A stretch of DNA of 18,557 nucleotides from VBAS01 sp964581455 (GTDB lineage: Bacteria > Bacteroidota > Bacteroidia > Chitinophagales > Chitinophagaceae), in the NCBI GenBank assembly GCA_964581455.1, contig CAZOOT010000066.1:1-18557 (forward strand). The letters run 5' to 3'. The position numbers and the translations under genes were made by a program. Of this stretch, positions 6,470 to 14,810 are shown piece by piece. The notes under the pieces were generated by a model. The model searched no databases. It was given only the letters and a program-made list of their open reading frames with translations, and was not told the DNA's origin. Within the stretch, counting starts at the first letter, position 1, and the number at the start of each line of letters is the position of its first letter.

Positions 6470-9400
6470 TTAGCGAATTAACGAGATATCTCCTTTCTTG
6501 GTTGTCCGGGATCCGTCAAAAAACTCAACATCTAATGTATATGCATAAACATCCATAGGTTGTAATACGCCTTTATACTTTCCATCCCAGCCAATTGATT
6601 TATCATTCGTCTCAAATACTTTCTGGCCCCAGCGGTTCCAGATTGTAAAGGTCAATTTAGCAATTCCGAACCCTCGCACAAAAACTTTACTGTTAATATC
6701 ACCACTATTTGGTGTAAATGCATTCGGCACATCTATAGCTGGTAAAATTATCGTTCTAACTTGTTGACAATAGGTATCTGAACATCCGGCCGCATTTGTA
6801 GCAGTAAGGCAAGCATTAAAAGTGCCGGTTGTATTATATAAATGTACTATCGGTAATCTGGAAGTGGTTACCAGGCTGTCGCCATCTCCAAATTTCCATT
6901 TGAAACGTATAGCATCTGCTGATGCCAGGTTATTAAAAGTAATACCCGTGTTTTCTAAAGGCGGATCAGGAGAAAAGTTGAAATTTGAAACCGGGTTATT
7001 GAAGACTTCAATTGTAAAACTTGTAGAGTCTATGATATTACAGGTATTGGGATCATTTGCTATTAACTTAATTATATAAGTACCCGGCGAATTATAAATA
7101 TGTGACGGATTCTGAGCATTTGATGTAGTACCATCACCAAAATCCCAGAAGAAAGTTTGGCCAGCTAAAGATGTATTGGTGAATTGTGCATTATAGGGCA
7201 CACAACCTCTTGGTGGAGTAGTAAACTGTGCTTTCACCTGGGGCGAAATGCTGATTGTTTTAACAACAGAATCCCGGTTATTGCAATAAGCCGTATCCCT
7301 TAAATATAGTTTTACAATATAAGATCCGGGAGCAGCATACGAATGAAATACCGGAGCCGGCCCGGTAATAACTGAAGGAGTGCCATCGCCAAAATTCCAC
7401 AAAAATGACTGATTGGTAAATGGCCTTGTAGCCGGCGGGACAGATAAATTATCAAATCGATATTTCAATGAGTCGCAGGGTGCAAGTTTTACCGGATTAA
7501 AATCCAATGATGCTATCAGATCTCCAACCCGGATATTAACATATGCAGTGTCACGAATATTGCAGGTAGTTGAATCTTCTGCAATCAGCATTACATTATA
7601 AAGGCCGGCGGCATTATAAGTATGTGACACATTTGGAATGCTGGTTACCACCACTCCTGTTGCATCTCCAAAATTCCAATAATATTTTACAGCATTTGCA
7701 ACGGTATCAATAAAGTCTACTGTTAATGGCGCACATCCGGTTGTATCTCTTATCACACCATTAATTGATGAAACAAAACCTGCGTCCACACCAGAAAAAT
7801 CAAAAGAGATTTTTATCATTGCAAGGTTGCAACCACCTGTTGCAGCAGCGCCGTTATTTGGAAAAGCTACTCCCGGTGTTGTTGGAAATACAGGCGATGG
7901 ATCTATACAGTTGGCACAAACAGCCTGGTAAATGACACCTTGCTGATCAAATCTGCTGGTACCACCATCCACATGATCTGCAAATCCTCCATTCTGACCA
8001 AAAAAACTACCAAACAACTGGGAAGCTGCATTCTTTTTTAAAACAAAAAAATAAAAATCGCTTCCATCAGTATTACTTTTTATTGCATCAGCCGTTACCG
8101 GCATTCCGGAAGTAGAAGAAGATTGGTATATATTTCCCGGAGGAAGAATATCACCTCCCCATCCGGATACATAAACGTTTTCACAATTGTCAACCAGGAA
8201 GGCAGTGATAGAAATATTTGGAGTAGATGCAGCTCTCCCAAATGTAGTAGAGTAAATATAACCTGACAGATCGGGTTGCAGCTTTGCAATAAATTGTGGT
8301 GCTCCGGCATTACTGTATGCAGCATTGATCACGGGCCAGGAACCCCTGGTTTGACCTGTTACATAAGGAAATCCAAACCGGTCAAATTTTAATCCAAATA
8401 CCTGGTCTGTCGAACTGGTTCCAAGATAAGTGGACCGTATCAGTGAACTTCCACTATTGTTTATAATGGAAACAAATCCATCAATACCACCCTGGTTGAA
8501 TGCTGCAATTGTACCTGCTGTATTACCCGGAAAATTTGTGCTTGCCGTACCGCCAGCAATATAAATATTATCGTTTGGCGCTAATGATATAACATAGGCT
8601 GCATCATTTCCATTCCCTCCGAGATAACTGGCAAAAATTGTATTGTTAACATTTGGATCCATTTTTAAAACCACGCCATCCTGCACTCCACCACCCATAG
8701 TTGTTTGAAAAGCACCGGCTGTAGCCGGGAAATCTGATGATTGGGTGCATGAAGCAACATAAATATTCCATGATCCGTCAATGATCACTTCACTCCTTCC
8801 ATCATCACCATAGTTTTGCTGTAAGGAAGCAACCCCGCTCCTGGTTGGATTAATATTCACCCCATCATCACCTGCACCACCAATTTTTTTTGATCCGATC
8901 AAAGCCGAACCAGTTGTATTTAGTTTTGTAACTACGATATCATACCCGCCACCAGGTCCTATTAATCCACCTCCGGATCCTGTAGTAGGATAATTTGAAG
9001 AATTTGTTCTGCCTGCAATAATTAAGTTTCCAAAAGGGTCTACAATAATACTATGTGGCTGTTCATTGTTTGAGCCTCCAATATAAGTGGAATAGATTCT
9101 GGTAGATCCATTGGGGGAAAGCTTCATTATACTGATATCAGAAGGGCTGGTACCTGAACCGCCGCTATAATTTGTTTGAAAAGCTCCGGGTGAAGTACGA
9201 AATCCTGGTTCAATATTAATACCACCAGCATAAAAACTCCCGTCCGGACCATAGGTGGCAGTAAATCCCCAGTTGCTGCCTGTACTTCCGGTAAAGGATA
9301 CAAATATTAAAGTAGGATCAATAATCAATACTTCTGCAGGATTATAATTCTTTACATCAAATTTTACTTCGTTTCCCTTTAAAATATATTTACAGGAAAC

Positions 9401-10048
9401 TTTTTTACGTTGATAGTTTTCAAACTGGTAAGTAAAAGGATCCATTTCCTTTACATCACCAACAGATGTTTTTACAATTAATTCCTTATTTTTTACTTCC
9501 AGTTTATCGGCTCCTTTATATCTTAAAGCAATTTTGCTCAAATCCGCTCCGGGCTTTACTACGATATCATATTTCATACTCCCTTTTTCAGTATAATACC
9601 TGACATCTACATTTGGATATACATTTTTTAAAGTAACCCCCTGGTAAATTTTACAGTCAGAAGCCCATTTTGACGGGTCATTTCCAATAAAATAATTGTT
9701 ATAATAAGTCTGCGGCTTGTCAGGAACAATTTCATAATTAGCGGATGCCCCTATAAAATCCACTTCATAAACATGTGAACGCAGTACAAGTGAAGATCTC
9801 TTTAATGCCGGATCATGGTTATGACCTTTTGAGACTTCCATCAGATTTTTTAAATCTGCTTCGTTATGTTGTAAAATGGTAAACCCTGAATTTGTAATGA
9901 AAAAATTTCCGGCCGGTACATCTGATTTGAATTTTATTTTCTCGTCCCATTGACCTTTGTTTTCTATAAATTCAATACTTCCAGTTTGTGCTTTAAGTGT
10001 TGTAGTGATGAAGGCTATTATCAGGGCTATGTAGTAAATCCGGATCAA
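6470..10048 (-). CDS. Giant secreted PKD-domain protein, T9SS type B signal
   Basis: A protein of about 1192 residues destined for the cell surface by type IX secretion. In order: a signal peptide (about 1-21, ending LKAQ), an N-terminal domain (about 22-245) with FIENKGQWDE and ending IIDPTLIFVSF, as in SBBP-repeat surface proteins, a Gly/Asn-rich SBBP-type beta-propeller (about 250-745; STYIGG, ASYLGG and STYLG repeats), four PKD domains centred near residues 790, 882, 965 and 1048 (each with W-x-FGD), and a gliding-motility-type C-terminal domain from about 1104 (VPNAFTPN, IWNRWGQKVFET, GWDGKYKG, YAYTLDV). The last is a type B sorting signal. There is no ATG start: the shortest start is TTG at 10048, and an ATT at 10066 would give an Arg/Lys-rich signal peptide beginning with the residues RKN after the start. 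A PorP/SprF gene follows after 15 nt. Likely adhesin or matrix role (inference). Confidence 0.88.
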   Translation of the reverse strand: MIRIYYIALIIAFITTTLKAQTGSIEFIENKGQWDEKIKFKSDVPAGNFFITNSGFTILQHNEADLKNLMEVSKGHNHDPALKRSSLVLRSHVYEVDFIGASANYEIVPDKPQTYYNNYFIGNDPSKWASDCKIYQGVTLKNVYPNVDVRYYTEKGSMKYDIVVKPGADLSKIALRYKGADKLEVKNKELIVKTSVGDVKEMDPFTYQFENYQRKKVSCKYILKGNEVKFDVKNYNPAEVLIIDPTLIFVSFTGSTGSNWGFTATYGPDGSFYAGGINIEPGFRTSPGAFQTNYSGGSGTSPSDISIMKLSPNGSTRIYSTYIGGSNNEQPHSIIVDPFGNLIIAGRTNSSNYPTTGSGGGLIGPGGGYDIVVTKLNTTGSALIGSKKIGGAGDDGVNINPTRSGVASLQQNYGDDGRSEVIIDGSWNIYVASCTQSSDFPATAGAFQTTMGGGVQDGVVLKMDPNVNNTIFASYLGGNGNDAAYVISLAPNDNIYIAGGTASTNFPGNTAGTIAAFNQGGIDGFVSIINNSGSSLIRSTYLGTSSTDQVFGLKFDRFGFPYVTGQTRGSWPVINAAYSNAGAPQFIAKLQPDLSGYIYSTTFGRAASTPNISITAFLVDNCENVYVSGWGGDILPPGNIYQSSSTSGMPVTADAIKSNTDGSDFYFFVLKKNAASQLFGSFFGQNGGFADHVDGGTSRFDQQGVIYQAVCANCIDPSPVFPTTPGVAFPNNGAAATGGCNLAMIKISFDFSGVDAGFVSSINGVIRDTTGCAPLTVDFIDTVANAVKYYWNFGDATGVVVTSIPNVSHTYNAAGLYNVMLIAEDSTTCNIRDTAYVNIRVGDLIASLDFNPVKLAPCDSLKYRFDNLSVPPATRPFTNQSFLWNFGDGTPSVITGPAPVFHSYAAPGSYIVKLYLRDTAYCNNRDSVVKTISISPQVKAQFTTPPRGCVPYNAQFTNTSLAGQTFFWDFGDGTTSNAQNPSHIYNSPGTYIIKLIANDPNTCNIIDSTSFTIEVFNNPVSNFNFSPDPPLENTGITFNNLASADAIRFKWKFGDGDSLVTTSRLPIVHLYNTTGTFNACLTATNAAGCSDTYCQQVRTIILPAIDVPNAFTPNSGDINSKVFVRGFGIAKLTFTIWNRWGQKVFETNDKSIGWDGKYKGVLQPMDVYAYTLDVEFFDGSRTTKKGDISLIR

Positions 10049-10102
10049 TATTATATTTTTTCTAATTTAATCAAAAAGAGTGAATTCGGGGATAAACAAG
10101 TG

Positions 10103-12205
10103 TTAAGAAATCTTGCTCCAGGCTGTTTTTCCTTCCTGCATCAAAATAAAATTTTTTAACCGCAAATTTTCGGCCGAATTCAGGTCTGGATCTTGTTCCA
10201 ATAATTCAAATGCATAGTTTTTTGCCAAATCAAGTAAAGGTCTGTCTTGGACTATACTTGCCAGCTTAAAGTTTAATAAACCACTTTGTCTGGTTCCTTC
10301 AATATCTCCGGGTCCTCTCATCTCAAGGTCCTTTTCTGCAATCAAAAATCCATCGTTAGTGGATGTCATGATCTTCATTCTTTCTTTTGCATCATTTCCT
10401 ATCTCGCCTGCTGTAAGTAAAATGCAATAACTTTTTTCAGCACCTCTGCCTACCCTTCCTCTTAACTGATGCAGTTGTGAAAGCCCGAATTTTTCCGAGC
10501 TCTCTATTACCATCACAGAAGCATTTGATACGTCCACACCCACTTCAATTACCGTTGTGGAAACCATGATATGAGTCTCTCCATTAACAAACCGCTGCAT
10601 ATTCGTATTTTTTTGTTCAGCTTTTTGTCGGCCATGCACCATACTTATCCAATATTTTGGTTCAGGGAACCAGGCTTTCACATTTTCATAACCTTTCATC
10701 AAGTTTTCGTAATCCATTTTAGCACTTTCCTCAATTAATGGAAACACAATATACACCTGACGACCTTTGGCGATTTCACCTTTCAAAAAATCCATCACCT
10801 GGTGTCGTTTATTTTCATAACGGTGAACTGTTGTTACCGGTTGACGTCCCGGAGGCATTTCATTGATCACACTATAATCCAGATCGCCATATGCTGTCAT
10901 GGCCAGTGTTCTCGGAATTGGTGTAGCAGTCATTACTAAAACATGCGGAGCAGTATCGTTCTTTTCCCAAAGCTTGGCTCTTTGGGCCACTCCAAATTTG
11001 TGTTGTTCATCTACAATTGCCAATCCCAGGTTTTTAAACTGCACTTCTTTTTCAATGACCGCATGTGTACCTATTAATATATGTAAAGAACCTTCGATTA
11101 GTTTTTTCCGGATCACTTTTCTTGCCGCTGCTTTTGTTGATCCTGTTAATATTTCTACTTCTACCGGCATTTTACCCAATAGCCTGGTTATGCTTTTGAA
11201 ATGTTGTTGCGCCAATACTTCAGTTGGAGCCATCAGGCAACTTTGAAAACCGTTGTCGGCTGCAATTAGCATCGTAAGAAGTGCAACAATAGTTTTGCCG
11301 CTTCCCACGTCACCTTGTAAAAGACGGTTCATTTGTCTGCCTGTTGCTGTATCTGCCCTTATTTCTTTTACTACCCTTTTTTGTGCGCCGGTCAATTTAA
11401 ATGGAAGCTGTTCATTATAAAAAGTATTGAAAAATTCACCCACTTTACTGAACAAAACTCCTTTTGAGAATCTTTGTCTCTGGGTTTTTATTCTGGCTAA
11501 TCTTAACTGAGCAAGAAATAATTCTTCAAACTTCAATCTTTTTACTGCATCATCATATTCAGCTGTTGATGCAGGAAAATGAATTTGAAGAAGAGCTTTA
11601 TACCGGCTTATTAATTTTAATTTCTTTAATACTGATTCCGGCAGGTTCTCGGGTAATTCCTTTTCGTTCAATAACCTGATCAATGCCTCAGTCAGTTTTC
11701 CTATTTGTCTTCCCCCTAGTGCTTTGGATCTTAATTTTTCTGTTGTTGAATAAATGGGTTCCAGGCGGGATCTTCCTTCTGGTTTTTCCTGAGCCAGCAA
11801 TTCGATTTCGGGATGCACAATCTGCGGATGTCCCTGGAAAAAACTCAGCTTACCAAAAACAAGATACTGTTGACCGGGTTGTAAACTTTTTTGCAACCAG
11901 CTTATACCCTGGAACCAGGTGAGCTCTAAAAATCCGCTACTGTCTTTCAATTGTGCCAGTAATCGTTTTCCCCTGTTCATACCTACTGTTTCAATGTTCA
12001 GTAATGTGCCGGCTACCTGTATATAATCAGTTGAATTGTTTATTTCACCAATAAGACTCAGTTTTGTTTTATCAACATGCCTGTGCGGGAAATGTTGAAG
12101 CAGATCATTAAAGGTATAAATACCAAGTTCCTTTTTAAGCAGATCAGCCCGGTGAGGGCCAACACCTTTCAGGTATTCGATGGGGCTTGATAATATGTTG
12201 GCATA
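10103..12205 (-). CDS. recG: ATP-dependent DNA helicase RecG, start codon missing
   Basis: RecG unwinds branched DNA and remodels stalled replication forks. The wedge/OB domain (PIEYLKGVGPHRADLLKKEL onward) is followed by the two helicase lobes: LLQGDVGSGKT (Walker A, coding bases about 11291-11314), APTEVLAQQH, DEQHKFG (motif II), MTATPIPRT and the C-terminal QLRGRVGRG. About 700 codons is normal length. The best internal ATG (11980) would delete about 75 conserved residues. The frame continues open past it to a stop at 12248-12250, but has no ATG, GTG or TTG. Right at the expected N-terminus, minus strand ATGCCAAC reads out of frame; one added G (ATGGCCAAC) would give M-A-N-I-L-S-S-P-I-E. 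Hence a one-base loss, real or an error, best explains it. The coordinate 12205 is that expected start. Confidence 0.88.
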   Translation of the reverse strand, partial: YANILSSPIEYLKGVGPHRADLLKKELGIYTFNDLLQHFPHRHVDKTKLSLIGEINNSTDYIQVAGTLLNIETVGMNRGKRLLAQLKDSSGFLELTWFQGISWLQKSLQPGQQYLVFGKLSFFQGHPQIVHPEIELLAQEKPEGRSRLEPIYSTTEKLRSKALGGRQIGKLTEALIRLLNEKELPENLPESVLKKLKLISRYKALLQIHFPASTAEYDDAVKRLKFEELFLAQLRLARIKTQRQRFSKGVLFSKVGEFFNTFYNEQLPFKLTGAQKRVVKEIRADTATGRQMNRLLQGDVGSGKTIVALLTMLIAADNGFQSCLMAPTEVLAQQHFKSITRLLGKMPVEVEILTGSTKAAARKVIRKKLIEGSLHILIGTHAVIEKEVQFKNLGLAIVDEQHKFGVAQRAKLWEKNDTAPHVLVMTATPIPRTLAMTAYGDLDYSVINEMPPGRQPVTTVHRYENKRHQVMDFLKGEIAKGRQVYIVFPLIEESAKMDYENLMKGYENVKAWFPEPKYWISMVHGRQKAEQKNTNMQRFVNGETHIMVSTTVIEVGVDVSNASVMVIESSEKFGLSQLHQLRGRVGRGAEKSYCILLTAGEIGNDAKERMKIMTSTNDGFLIAEKDLEMRGPGDIEGTRQSGLLNFKLASIVQDRPLLDLAKNYAFELLEQDPDLNSAENLRLKNFILMQEGKTAWSKIS

Positions 12206-12228
12206 TTGTGCTATAACACGATTTTGAA

Positions 12229-12236
12229 CAAAAATA
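12229..12236 (-). promoter_or_regulatory. Putative -7 promoter element for recG
   Basis: On the minus strand the bases read TATTTTTG, an exact TAnnTTTG match. It lies about 24 nt upstream of the out-of-frame ATG at 12202-12204, which would give a short leader typical of this phylum. A recG start at the ATT of 12233-12235 would fall inside this element, so its presence argues for initiation at 12204. A -33 TTG at the normal spacing is not evident. The match is short and could occur by chance in AT-rich DNA. Confidence 0.35.
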
Positions 12237-12357
12237 CTACTCCGGCTTCAAGACTTATGTTAATGATTCAGGAAGACATAAATAAACTTTAAGGTTGAAT
12301 TGCTCCCGATTTTTTTTTACATTCACATTATAATCTTATCCGATTAAGACTGTTTCT

Positions 12358-13464
12358 ATGAATAACTTTTTACGCCTCCTTCAAATCGATCTTAATTTTT
12401 CAGACTTCAAGTATAGTTTGCTTTGTTATGTCACTGCTTTTGTGCTGACACTGCTTTTAATCCCTCCGGTCATGCTGATGGTGAAAAAATTTAAACTTTT
12501 TGACAGGCCTGATTTTAGAAAAGAACATATAACACCGATGCCCTCTTTTGGTGGTATAGCCATTTTTGCCGGTTGCATTATTTCTTTACTATTTTGGTTC
12601 CGGTTTAATGACCATCCTTCTATCATTGCATTCTATTTATCACTTATCCTTATACTTGCTTTAGGAGTTATGGATGACCTGAAAAATCTTCCGGCCAGGT
12701 ATAAATTAATTATTGAAGCCGGGCTGGCAACCATGCTGGCTATTTCAGGAATCAGGATCACCAGTTTTGGCGGCCTGCTTGGAATTTATGAAATAAACAT
12801 TATTGCACAATATACCATTACAGTGATCACCATAGTTGGCATTACCAATGCATTTAATATGATTGATGGAATAGATGGACTTGCCGGCGGAATGGGATTC
12901 ATGAGCCTTATAACTTTGGGAATTTTTTTAACGCTGAGTAAGGATCTCAATTATGCTTTAATTGCTTTTGCAATGGCTGGCAGTTTATTGGGTTTTCTTT
13001 ATTTCAATTTTAACCCGGCAAAGATTTTTATGGGAGATACCGGTTCCCTATTGATGGGTTTTGTTACAGCGGTATTATGTGTTCAACTGATGAAGGTGAA
13101 TTCAATTATATCCATTCCTGTTGTTCCGAATATATATGTATTCACTTTGGGAATTGTAATGATTCCTGTATATGATACACTCCGGGTCTTTGGTAAGCGG
13201 CTTTGGCAGGGTCGGTCACCTTTTTCAGCAGATAAAACCCATATTCATCACATCATCATTAATAAAGGTTTTAGCCATGGATTTGCAGCCAGGGTCATTT
13301 GTACTTTTCATGGCTGCATATTATTTCTTGTTTACCTGATGAAAAATCTGAGCCCGGAATTACAGATAATGATACTTCTATTTTTGATGTTCCTTTTTGT
13401 TTACCTGTTAAAATATATTGGAAGTTTAAAAAAATATTTTAAACCTGCCGTGGAACCCAGTTGA
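12358..13464 (+). CDS. WecA/TagO-like undecaprenyl-phosphate sugar-1-phosphate transferase
   Basis: A 368-residue integral membrane transferase of glycosyltransferase family 4 (MraY/WecA/TagO), which moves a GlcNAc-1-phosphate-type group from a UDP-sugar to undecaprenyl phosphate and starts a cell-envelope glycan. About 10-11 membrane segments are visible. Motifs are FDRPDFRKEHITPMPSFGG (48-66), GVMDDLKNLPARYK (103-116; D106/D107), NAFNMIDGIDGLAGG (164-178), FMGDTGSLLMG (224-234, D227) and THIHHIIINKGFSH (294-307). The His-rich cytoplasmic loop favours the WecA/TagO branch over MraY. It stands alone on the plus strand, divergent from recG across roughly 150 bp, which holds no gene. Upstream dyad TCTTA/TAAGA at 12334-12349 is too short to call an operator. 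The sugar is not deducible. Linked glycan genes are absent. Confidence 0.9.
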   Translation: MNNFLRLLQIDLNFSDFKYSLLCYVTAFVLTLLLIPPVMLMVKKFKLFDRPDFRKEHITPMPSFGGIAIFAGCIISLLFWFRFNDHPSIIAFYLSLILILALGVMDDLKNLPARYKLIIEAGLATMLAISGIRITSFGGLLGIYEINIIAQYTITVITIVGITNAFNMIDGIDGLAGGMGFMSLITLGIFLTLSKDLNYALIAFAMAGSLLGFLYFNFNPAKIFMGDTGSLLMGFVTAVLCVQLMKVNSIISIPVVPNIYVFTLGIVMIPVYDTLRVFGKRLWQGRSPFSADKTHIHHIIINKGFSHGFAARVICTFHGCILFLVYLMKNLSPELQIMILLFLMFLFVYLLKYIGSLKKYFKPAVEPS

Positions 13465-13549
13465 ATTTACAGCTGAATAAAAAATAGAACAATACGATAA
13501 AATTGAAAGTTCATTTTTAAATTGCCATTCATTTTCAGTAAATTTAATT

Positions 13550-13735
13550 ATGGCAGTTGTTTTACTTTCTATAATAATTATTGCACTGGCAATAGCAGGA
13601 ATCGCTATTAAAATCCTGGTGAAGAAAAATGGCCAGTTTTCCGGTACCTGCAGCAGCAATAATCCATTATTACAAGGCGAAGGCGGGACCTGTGGTATCT
13701 GTGGGGCAAAAGCAAATGAAGTTTGCAAATCTTAA
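13550..13735 (+). CDS. 61-residue four-cysteine membrane protein, NqrM-like candidate
   Basis: A one-pass membrane protein: one TM segment (about residues 3-24), a KKNG turn, then a soluble tail with four cysteines, C34 (FSGTCSSNNP), C48, C51 (CGICG) and C59 (VCKS). It has the shape of NqrM (formerly DUF539), the factor that matures the NQR iron centre: TM, basic turn, a GSC/GTC motif and four cysteines. The cysteine spacing differs from the Gamma-proteobacterial form I recall, so this is a proposed counterpart, not a confirmed homologue. Context supports it: its stop overlaps the apbE stop (13732-13735, TTAA), and apbE ends the nqr operon. The gene was kept, though small, because of its clean TM/cysteine design and an ATG after an AT-rich leader. 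A possible iron carrier or ligand. No other function is implied. Confidence 0.6.
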   Translation: MAVVLLSIIIIALAIAGIAIKILVKKNGQFSGTCSSNNPLLQGEGGTCGICGAKANEVCKS

Positions 13736-14745
13736 TCCAGAATTTCAACCCATTTATTCAGGCTTTCAGAAGTATAGGTCTTCATGGTTCCCATTTCATC
13801 AAAAATTAAAAAGACACCCAGGTGCAATGCTCTATTCTCAGCCAGAAACTGTAAAGATTTTTTCAAACCCATTACCATAAAAGCAGTAGCATAAGCATCG
13901 GCCGTCATACAATCATCTGCGATCACACTTACACTTAGTAAATTATTTTTGGCTGGATATCCTGTTTTGGGATCAATGATATGGGAAAACTTCTGGCCAT
14001 TCTCTTCATAGAATCTTCTATAATTACCAGAAGTAGCCAATGCCTGGTTATATAATTTAACTACAGCTTGTATTTCTCTTTGTTCAACTGGTCCTTCTTC
14101 AGGTTTATCAATCCCGATCTTCCAGAATTCATGATCACCTTTATCGCCTTTAGCTTTCACTTCTCCTCCCAGCTCAACAAAATAATCTACAATTTCTTTG
14201 CTATCCAGGTATGCAGCCAGCACATCAACAGCATAACCCTGTGCAATTGCATTAAAATCCAGCTTAATGCCAGGGTCCTCTTTTACTACTTTATTGTTTT
14301 GAATATATACTCTTTTGTATCCGATAAATTGTAAAAGGTTTTTTATTCTTGCACTATCTACTTCTTCTTTTTTTGAAAATCCAAATCCCCATGCATTTAT
14401 TACAGGAGCAACAGTTATATCAAAAGCTCCGCTGGTTCTTTCTCCTACTTCCTGTGATTTAGTAAATACTTTAATAAAATGATCATCGAGCATCACATTG
14501 CTGTCATTGTTATTGATCCTTGATACAATAGATGAAGGTAAATAAGTAGAAAGCGATAAATCAATCTTCTGCAATATGGAATCAATTGCAGGTTTGTGAT
14601 CAGTCTTATCATTTGCCAACAATGAGATATGATATGTGGTTCCCTGCGCTTCTCCGGAAATCTGAACAATCTTCACCTTATTATTATTACAGGTGCATCC
14701 TGAAAAAAGAATCATTGAAAAAAATGGAAGAATAAAATATTTCAT
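13732..14745 (-). CDS. apbE: FAD:protein FMN transferase ApbE, lipoprotein
   Basis: The enzyme attaches FMN from FAD, through a phosphoester bond, to a threonine of partner proteins; here the obvious targets are NqrC and NqrB. It is about 337 residues from the ATG at 14745. That start yields a lipoprotein signal peptide with lipobox LFSGC (Cys17), giving periplasm-facing anchoring. Family motifs: SGAFDITVAP (about 104-113), LDFNAIAQGYAVD, ELGGEVKAKG, ATSGNYRRFYEENG, SHIIDPKTGYP and TADAYATAFMVMG with the metal-binding Asp. A second ATG, at 14814, overlaps the nqrF stop as ATGA and would add 23 unlikely residues ahead of the lipobox; I prefer 14745, though coupling at 14814 is possible. It is the last gene of the nqr operon and is convergent with the small cysteine protein. 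Confidence 0.9.
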   Translation of the reverse strand: MKYFILPFFSMILFSGCTCNNNKVKIVQISGEAQGTTYHISLLANDKTDHKPAIDSILQKIDLSLSTYLPSSIVSRINNNDSNVMLDDHFIKVFTKSQEVGERTSGAFDITVAPVINAWGFGFSKKEEVDSARIKNLLQFIGYKRVYIQNNKVVKEDPGIKLDFNAIAQGYAVDVLAAYLDSKEIVDYFVELGGEVKAKGDKGDHEFWKIGIDKPEEGPVEQREIQAVVKLYNQALATSGNYRRFYEENGQKFSHIIDPKTGYPAKNNLLSVSVIADDCMTADAYATAFMVMGLKKSLQFLAENRALHLGVFLIFDEMGTMKTYTSESLNKWVEILD

Positions 14746-14810
14746 TTTCCCGAAAATAAATTTGATGAAGTATGATTGATGATATACAAAAATACAATTA
14801 ACAAAAGTGA

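Noticed and set aside
8095..8325. A 76-codon minus-strand frame within the giant secreted protein.
   Set aside because: It is a different frame of the same strand inside the propeller region, with no start context or family resemblance.
10899..11246. A 115-codon open frame on the plus strand over recG, rich in Cys and Ser.
   Set aside because: It is antisense to the RecG helicase core; the apparent cysteine richness is a by-product of the complementary codons.
61..12301. The 11-mer AAGGTTGAATT occurs at both 61-71 and 12291-12301, hinting at a dispersed repeat or target duplication.
   Set aside because: Dozens of chance 11-base matches are expected in a window of this size, and nothing extends beyond the 11 bases.
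12316..12334. TTTACA and TATAAT before the wecA-like gene resemble a sigma-70 promoter.
   Set aside because: They are only about 7 bp apart instead of about 17, and this phylum uses a different consensus.
12334..12349. Dyad TCTTA/TAAGA upstream of the wecA-like gene as an operator.
   Set aside because: Five-base arms with a 6-nt spacer are frequent in AT-rich DNA and nothing else supports a binding site.
13426..13728. A 100-codon minus-strand frame covering the small cysteine protein.
   Set aside because: It lies over the wecA-like gene end and the small gene, lacks recognisable motifs, and the plus-strand frame has a clear TM and cysteine design.
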